From assembly GCA_020466095.1 (NCBI GenBank), contig CM035807.1, positions 13,557,007-13,621,006 on the forward strand: a stretch of DNA of 64,000 nucleotides, given 5' to 3'. The notes under the pieces are model-generated. The model worked only from the letters and a program-made list of their open reading frames with translations. It made no database searches and was not told the DNA's origin. Position numbers and translations under genes: made by a program. Position 1 is the first letter of the stretch. Each line of letters begins with the position of its first letter. The stretch is from Chlorops oryzae. Lineage: Eukaryota > Arthropoda > Insecta > Diptera > Chloropidae. Shown here piece after piece: positions 57,700-64,000 of this stretch.

Positions 57700-58716
57700 G
57701 TTATAATTTTTGAAGGATGTAATAGACTTTCAAAATTAAAAAAATTAAAATCTCTAAAATTTCTCTTTGATCAAGCAGATTTCATAGAAATAACTCTCTG
57801 AAAAATGATGCAAGAAAGAATCAACAACCATTCTGCAAAAAGGGCACAATGTTGTGAGGCCCCCAATCATACACTTAACTGTACATATAAATACAAAATA
57901 TATATATATATATATAATAATATTTTTGTGTGCGCAACTGTATATACCTAAAGATAATATATAATTCATACAACTATCAACTGAAGCAATGAAGTTTTGT
58001 GTAAAAAAGAAAATAAGAAAATTTTTCGAGAGAATACCCAAAATTGATTTTATGATGATATTGTGTAACTAGCTACTTGCCATAGCTCGTGCAGGAATCA
58101 TCTTGACTGCCACTTGAAGGCGATTATTTGCAATTAGGAATTCTGTAGGCATTTGCAATTGTCTTGTAAGAGAAGTAACAGTAATTGTAATAAGCATAAG
58201 ATTCCGGTACGTCTGAGCGTCAAGATTTATTCAAATTTGACTTCAGTATAGCTCATGGTATAACTCATTACACCATTAACGTTTAGCCATAAGTGTTGTA
58301 AGTATGTGTACTTAATAAGTTTATGTCTTCGTATTGTGTAATTGTACATAAATATAGTATGTTAACATGAGTGTGTGTGTTTCAGAGCTTAATAATATTT
58401 GCAGTCACCGCATTCAGTACGCCTACGAAAAAATTTATCTATTCCTGATGTCATGAGCAGCTAAGAACTATGCCATTCAACTCATCAAATTTTCTGTCGT
58501 ATGCAGTCTGGAAATGTTGTCAATTTAGGAGTGCTAATGGAGGGGTGGGGGAGAGAGAAAAATATTCGATAGTTTGTGGACTAACAAATTGCGATGGTTT
58601 GTTCTATTGTAGTTGCAAAAATCATTCAATTTTCCTTGTGCTTTTATTTGTTTTTGTTTTGTTTTTTTTTTCTTGTGAAGTTTCGCGTGCGGGGAAAAAA
58701 ATATCTACATGACTTA
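57700..58716. other. Non-coding spacer
   Basis: Includes a short (TA)n run at 57899-57916. No gene is supported. Confidence 0.45.
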
Positions 58717-58857
58717 GGGGCTCTCTCCAGTTCCCTTTGAAATGAAACAGAAATGAAAAACTTCATATAAAAAAATACTTGAGAAAATTTCTGATTCATT
58801 TCTGAAGCGTTTTTTTATATGAAGTTTTACAATTCCGACAGAGCTGGAGATATCCCC
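58717..58857. mobile_element. Palindromic MITE (GGGGATATCTCCAG family), complete
   Basis: Left GGGGCTCTCTCCAG and right CTGGAGATATCCCC are inverted. The arms ACTTCATATAAAA / TTTTATATGAAGT pair further inward. 141 bp, non-coding. Flanks read TTA and TTC, so the TTAA seen at the other copy is not clearly conserved. Confidence 0.8.
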
Positions 58858-60122
58858 TTCAGCAGGATTCAAAATTCAGAAATGTATCTAGAATAGGCAG
58901 TTAATTAAAAATCTTTTCATCTCTATCCATCAGCGCTCTTTTTACGGGTCCGGAACCCGAGGGATTTAAATAGATTGAATAAATTAATTAGAACCAAACC
59001 CCTTTGAACTCCTTTGAAGGCTTATCTGTCTATTAATATGGAATTGAAAGCAGATTCAGGCTTGACAACAAATTTTGTTATTGCAATTAACAATCCCTGG
59101 TCAATTCGACCTTAAATTAAGACAAATTCTTTATCTCTTTCTAAGATTAATACATAAATACATATATATTTATTATACAATACATAAACATATAAATATA
59201 TGTTTTAAATCGATGTTATAAAGTGTGTGTAAATGTTTTTGCGCTGCATTTACCGGAGTATCTAGAATTTTGTATCATATGCGATTTATTTCAAATATTT
59301 GTATTGTCCTTTGTATGTGTTTTCCTTAGAAAATTAAATGTGTATTCTTATTTGTAAGTCGACCAGAAGCTCAATTGTCAAATGCTACGTGCAGAAATTT
59401 ATGTAATATACTTACTATAAAAGCAGAAGAAAAAGGAACTAGGAATAGCAAATGAAAAGTGTATGAAAAAAATGATATGGAAAAAATAAAGATAAAAAAG
59501 AAAATGAAAATGAAAATGAGAATGAAAATAAAAAACACTATCCAAGTGCAATAAAATGGAAATAATAAAAATGGAAAAATGCTGAACGGCTTTCTTTCGC
59601 TTTATTCGTCCGTCAAGTGAAGTGAAGGAGCATCTCTTCGTTGGCCAACAAGGACATGTTGAGTTGTGTTGAGGCTTGATGGTTGATGGCAAGAAAACGA
59701 TAACAGCAAAAGTTGCCATTGATATCGACGTATCAGAGTCAGTTAACAGCGTAACAAGAAGAAGACGAAGGCGAAATGGGTCAAATTGTACTGATTTTAT
59801 GAATGTTCGCACGTCCGCCTGGTTTGCTTCCTTCACTCGGGGGCACCCGGCATACTCTGAATAATGCGTAAGATTTCTCACAAATGGGCTGATGACGGGG
59901 GTTTTTTTTTTCTTTTTTCTCCTTCGATAACTTTGCAGTTGCAAATTTAAAACTGATGTGCCTAGCTTAAAACAGATCTCCAAAGTTTGTCCAAAGCAGC
60001 GGTTCCTAGCCATACATATTCACCCTACGATCTCGTTCGTTTCATTGGACAAAGTTAATGACCCCAATATTTGGGAATATATGTAATTGTTATCCGATTT
60101 TCCGGTTTGAGTAAAATGAGAC
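58858..60122. other. Non-coding spacer
   Basis: A 204-codon minus-strand frame (60013-59399) is the longest unexplained one, but half of it is Phe/His/Ser repeats read from an AAATG-type run. I do not accept it as a gene. Confidence 0.4.
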
Positions 60123-60124
60123 TA

Positions 60125-60679
60125 CCCAGCGGGAAATTATCTCCTGCATGACAAAGTCATCATTGATGTAATCAATGACATATAGGTGACATTGTCATGT
60201 GTGACATCTTGGAGGGCATGTGATCGTGGAGGGATGCTATTCATGTGCTTGACTCTCATTGGCTACTGAAATTTAAATAAGGTTTTAGCGTCAGTTGAAC
60301 GTTTGCATGAAGTGGCGTAGATTATGAGTGCTCGACTCAGAATCCGAAGATTGCGGGTTCGATCCCTGGGGCTGAGGCGAACAAAAGTTGTTAAAAATAG
60401 ATTTTTTTTTAAATTGCGAAATATCCAAAGAGAGGGCAAAGAAGAGATTTATCAAACTTTTTTAAATAAGATAAATTGACATTTAGAATGAAAAGAGCGA
60501 TGTACTGCTCTCAAATGCTTTTTTCGCCATCGCACACCCTAGCATGGCAATGTCACCGCTGAAGTCACTGTCAGCTCCTGTGTAAATTTCATACAAAGTT
60601 ACACCGAAAATAGCATGCATTCCGGCTCCGAAGTCACTAGAACATCATCGGGGATGTCGGCGGGACATTTCCCGCTGGG
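60125..60679. mobile_element. CCCAGCGGGAAA-ended inverted-repeat element with tRNA-like core, copy 2
   Basis: Ends CCCAGCGGGAAAT and ATTTCCCGCTGGG are perfect inverse complements of 13 bp, with TA on both sides (60123-60124 and 60680-60681). The interior is collinear with 20238-20801. The tRNA-like unit has an A-box-like TGGCGTAGATTATGAGTG (60313-60330) and B box GCGGGTTCGATCCCTGG (60354-60370). 555 bp, no transposase. Confidence 0.88.
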
Positions 60680-60681
60680 TA

Positions 60682-63070
60682 TAAGGTCTGCCAATATGGA
60701 TGCAATTCGATCGGAATGGCCCAGCGAGATGCCAGAGCTTCACGAGAAAGCATTACAGACAAACTATTGTTAAAACTTTTTGGTCCATTTATTTCAATTA
60801 GTCTCTATTTGGTAATATATACGATCAGAGAAATTTTAAGATTTTTGGTTTAAATATTAAAAATTGCCATCATGTTGCCAATGGCTTAATCTATTGGAAA
60901 GTGAAAATTAAAAACAGAGTACCTACAAGCTCTATTCCAGATTATGAGAGGTTATCACAGCTCACAGAGTCCTATTCCTGCATGTCTGAGCTTGCAATGT
61001 TCATGCTAGATATCCATGCGAAGTAAAAATAATTTCTACTGGGCAACAGAATTCAAAATGATTTGAAGGGTCTCGCTGCGAAACGGTGAAGAGGACTACA
61101 AAGCGTCTGCCTACTTAAGCAGAGGCTGAGAAAATGTTAGGCTTATGTCCATACATAAGTAAGCGTTTGAAATTAGACCCACTCTTATAATGTCGTTCAA
61201 CATTTACGCAGACTTTTGAAGAGTGTCTGGGTTTTTTTTTTTTTTTTTTTTTTGTTCCACTTCAGATGAAAAATCGATTGAGCAAGTCGAGTCGAGTCGA
61301 CAAAAAGGAGGAGAAATGAAAACACATCGCTAAATGGCATTATTCACTCGAATAAATCAGATAGTTCGCTATTTGCAAAGAAAACACGGTAAGTACTTAT
61401 GACAACAAAGTTTCGGGAACTCGTTTTTGTAATATTTCAATTCATAATTCACTTCATTGATTGCGTTTTCCATTGGTTTGACGGTTGGGGGGGATGAAAT
61501 ATGATGATTTCGGTCGTGCGATTTTACGATTACCAAGTCATGGGCGACAAAAATGATGGTGATGATGGAAGTAAACAGTAGATACTTAAATGCGTTAGAA
61601 TATTGCTGCTCCCAGTTACTTTGGAGTATTGATCGTTCAATTCTTTGGCTTAGCAATTTCTTTAAATTTCTTTACATTCGAAGGGAAGATTTTTATATTA
61701 AATAAAATATTCACATTTCAATGAATTATTTCTAAATAAAATCTAATCCCGATGACACTTTATCCCACCGAAATGATTCATTCTGAAGCTAAGAGCGTAA
61801 ATCCTTTTTGTAGTCAATGATAACAGGAGGATATTATTAATGACATCCAGTTCGAAAGACGAATTATAGCGGCTTATTAGAAGGTTAAATTGTGTGACCT
61901 TTTTGCTGGAAATTGTTAATAATGGCAAGCTAGAACAATAAATGTATTTTCCTCCAACAAATTCTAATAAAAAAAAACCCAACGCTGCCGTGATGTCTGA
62001 CGGTAGGGATTTCATGAGTAATGGGCTGTAGATCACGTTCAGAATATATATTTATATATTATTACATTAAAGCTTAAATGATAGAATGTGTTCTTCTGTT
62101 GGTATGTACCAAACATAATGTTCAGAATGCAAAGAATTCAACGTCAAGGATCTTCGTCTTGATGTCAGTTTAAAAATTAAGTACGAAAGCTTAACTGTTC
62201 TCATAGTCGTCGTGCCGTCGGGGCACCGCCTAATCGACATCATCGATTTCCCTCAAAATCGTTACTCAAAAACGTTTGATATTTTTGAATTTCTTAAAAG
62301 AATTTTATTTACAATTTTATGACTAACTGGCAGCAGTCATTAAGCTGATTTAAAGTTTTATGAAGACCTTATCGTTTGGAAGTTTAAACCTTTAAATTTT
62401 TTGAACGGGAACGAAGACTGAGAGTCTTATAAATTTATGACTGCCTTGCAGTGATTTTAGCATGTTGAGCCTTAATGATTGAATAAAATGGAATTTGTTT
62501 TTGTTTCATCAATATTAGATGCTAAAAATCAATCGCATTAAATTGCGAGATTGCCTTATTATATCACTATTTTTAGAAAATTTATTCATTCTCTTTTAAG
62601 ACTTTCACATTACGATAGAAACTTAGAGATCACATTCTTCTGAAGTAAGAAAGTATGTTCAGATTATATATTATTCCTGGATATTTATAGAAAGTTAATA
62701 GTGAGCTATTCGTGTCACAAAAGAACTCGTTCAGAAATTGAATCCTATCTTATTGTCAAACGCATTGGAAAATATTATATTTCAAAAGAATCAAATCGAT
62801 GACGTATGTTAAAAAACCGTGAAACCTTAGAAATTGATTACTTGAAATTTTTCTCTCAGAATTATGTTTGTGACTGGTCTAGAAGAAAGGCTAAGTACCC
62901 TGCAGTAATGAAGAGGTCAATTTGCCAAACAGGAGTACTCTGAGGTTACTCGAAATATGACTAGTCAAAATGTACAGTATTTTATGTATCTACGGAGATC
63001 TACGGGGGGATGAGTTTCAGGAGTTCTTTACGCTTTGTGCTTTGATTGCGAAGTAGAAAAAATTTTTTAT
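60682..63070. other. Non-coding spacer
   Basis: No gene is recognised. A dispersed-repeat phrase shared with 19796-19865 lies at 62926-62975. A T run occurs at 61230-61252. Confidence 0.4.
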
Positions 63071-63199
63071 TAGTGGTACTCATGCAGCTTCGCAAATAGC
63101 TTCGCAAATTTTCCCATCGTATATTTTCATATAAATTTTGACAGTTGTGTGACAAATTTCTCATTTTCCACAATTTGCGAAGCTGCATGAGTACCACTA
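63071..63199. mobile_element. Palindromic MITE with 26-bp perfect ends
   Basis: TAGTGGTACTCATGCAGCTT at the left continues to TCGCAAAT, and the exact inverse closes the right end. The 129-bp total folds into one hairpin. The flanking TT/AT is too simple to define a duplication. Confidence 0.85.
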
Positions 63200-63228
63200 T
63201 TGTCTGCTTTAAGATCGTTGCCCCACCG

Positions 63229-63302
63229 AAAGGTAGTTAGCTGGACGGTTAAGACTATCGCTCAGCGACCACGTGGGTTGGGGTTCGATCCCTGGCTCGG
63301 GT
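63229..63302 (+). other. tRNA-like unit (SINE head), perfect B box
   Basis: A box TAGCTGGACGGTTAAGA (63237-63253) and B box GGGGTTCGATCCCTGG (63281-63296) in tRNA-like spacing. Acceptor stems do not pair well. It is followed by A+T-rich sequence, then SINE family 2 at 63493, so it may be a separate SINE lacking a recognisable tail. Confidence 0.55.
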
Positions 63303-63492
63303 TAAATTTTAAATAAAAAAATTTTTCGCTAAATTTTTAAGCATTTTTTTCATATTTTATCTTTTTTTTTAGTATGTTTTTATTTTTCAATTAATAAATT
63401 TTTGTAGTAAAATTTCTATTCGTGCGTTCCACAAAAACTTCAGCAACCAAAAACTCAAATTAGCGTTTTGATCAATACATTTTTGCTTGTTT

Positions 63493-63878
63493 AGCGTAAT
63501 GGTTAGGACACGGACTTACCAACCCCCAGAGGTCAGCGGTTCGAGGTTCGGCCGAGGCGAGAAAATTAAAAAAGAAGTGAAAAAGAAAAGAATGAAAAAA
63601 AAACAAAAAAGGAAAAATACAAAACAAAGAGGAAAAAATAATTTTTTGTTTTTTTCATAAAATGTGCAAAAATACAAATTGACCAAAAATCGACCCAACT
63701 GTATATACTCCAGGTCTAGTTCATATGAGCAAAAACTGTGACTAGTTTTTTTTCCAATGACAGCTCAACGTTAAAAAAGACAGTTCAAAGCATTGGTTGG
63801 CAAATTAAGAGGGAGTAGTCCTGGTATTTTTGTGACTAGTCGGGGAGTAGTTGGAGAGTAGTTGGAATTACTTCAGGG
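63493..63878 (+). mobile_element. tRNA-derived SINE, family 2, copy B
   Basis: Head TAGCGTAATGGTTAGGA with B-box-like CGGTTCGAGGTTC (63537-63549). Body and tail are the same as 38089-38451. The tail has a small duplication (GAGTAGTTGGAGAGTAGTTGG) absent from the other copy. Confidence 0.85.
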
Positions 63879-64000
63879 ATATGTCTTTTGTGTGTAAGTG
63901 TGAATATTTCTTTGTCATCCCATTATGGCTGCATGATAAAGTTGCCATTGATTTTTTCGCTGGCACGCAGTTTATAGAGTCACGCTTGACACCTTGGGTG

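Noticed and set aside
59399..60013. 204-codon open frame on the minus strand
   Set aside because: Half of it is Phe/His/Ser and Lys runs translated from an A/T-rich simple repeat. There is no domain, and a competing frame exists on the other strand.

Overview
The window looks like insect nuclear DNA from a higher fly, probably a tephritid-type or similar large-genome dipteran. It is A+T-rich, gene-poor and full of short non-autonomous transposons. Its two recognisable protein-coding genes are orthologue-like to Drosophila genes named for cytological region 99B: an odorant-binding protein of the Obp99a type (minus strand, 6-529) and the dopamine receptor Dop1R2 (DAMB/DopR99B; plus strand, three coding exons, 41220-47236). 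They stand head to head about 40.7 kb apart. I infer conserved local gene order from the shared 99B location. No species name can be read from the sequence.

Obp99a-like gene: a TATA box and Inr-like start precede a 13-codon exon, a 79-bp intron and a second exon that ends 5 bp from the window edge. The mature protein keeps all six OBP cysteines, but one extra base between cysteines 2 and 3 shifts the frame. This is either an inactivating lesion or an assembly error.

Dop1R2: the coding sequence reconstructs completely as 565 residues. Exon 1 (508 codons plus 2 bases) holds all seven membrane segments. Exon 2 (82 bp) encodes the cysteine-rich membrane-proximal tail. Exon 3 (90 bp) encodes the last 29 residues and the stop. 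Introns are 378 bp and 3941 bp. The larger one carries an AT dinucleotide tract, a 58-bp tandem duplication and a 0.67-kb transposon-like repeat.

The rest is mostly repeats. There is one complete mariner (27473-28760) with TA target duplication, near-perfect terminal repeats and a transposase broken by one frameshift. There is a decayed Jockey-clade LINE fragment on the minus strand (about 17418-18080). Four copies or pieces belong to a mini-me-like family carrying (GTCY)n microsatellites. Several tRNA-derived SINE families are present, along with a 1.14-kb foldback element with about 270-bp arms and a solo arm elsewhere. Many MITEs can be delimited by their ends: TTAA-flanked (2137-2290 and 30366-30908), hAT-like with a perfect 8-bp duplication (50364-50813), pogo-like with TA (52279-52431), and several palindromic families.

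The most unusual structures are two unrelated inverted-repeat element families whose termini both begin CCCAGC and which each carry an internal tRNA-like unit with A and B boxes: 20238-20801 and 60125-60679 (two copies of one family), and 38495-39346. They look like DNA transposons with an embedded RNA polymerase III promoter. Other observations are a possible distal TATA promoter near 4.43 kb, a compact NRF1-like/E2F-like/TATA cluster near 9.65 kb, and a possible extra exon near 53.97-54.80 kb downstream of Dop1R2.
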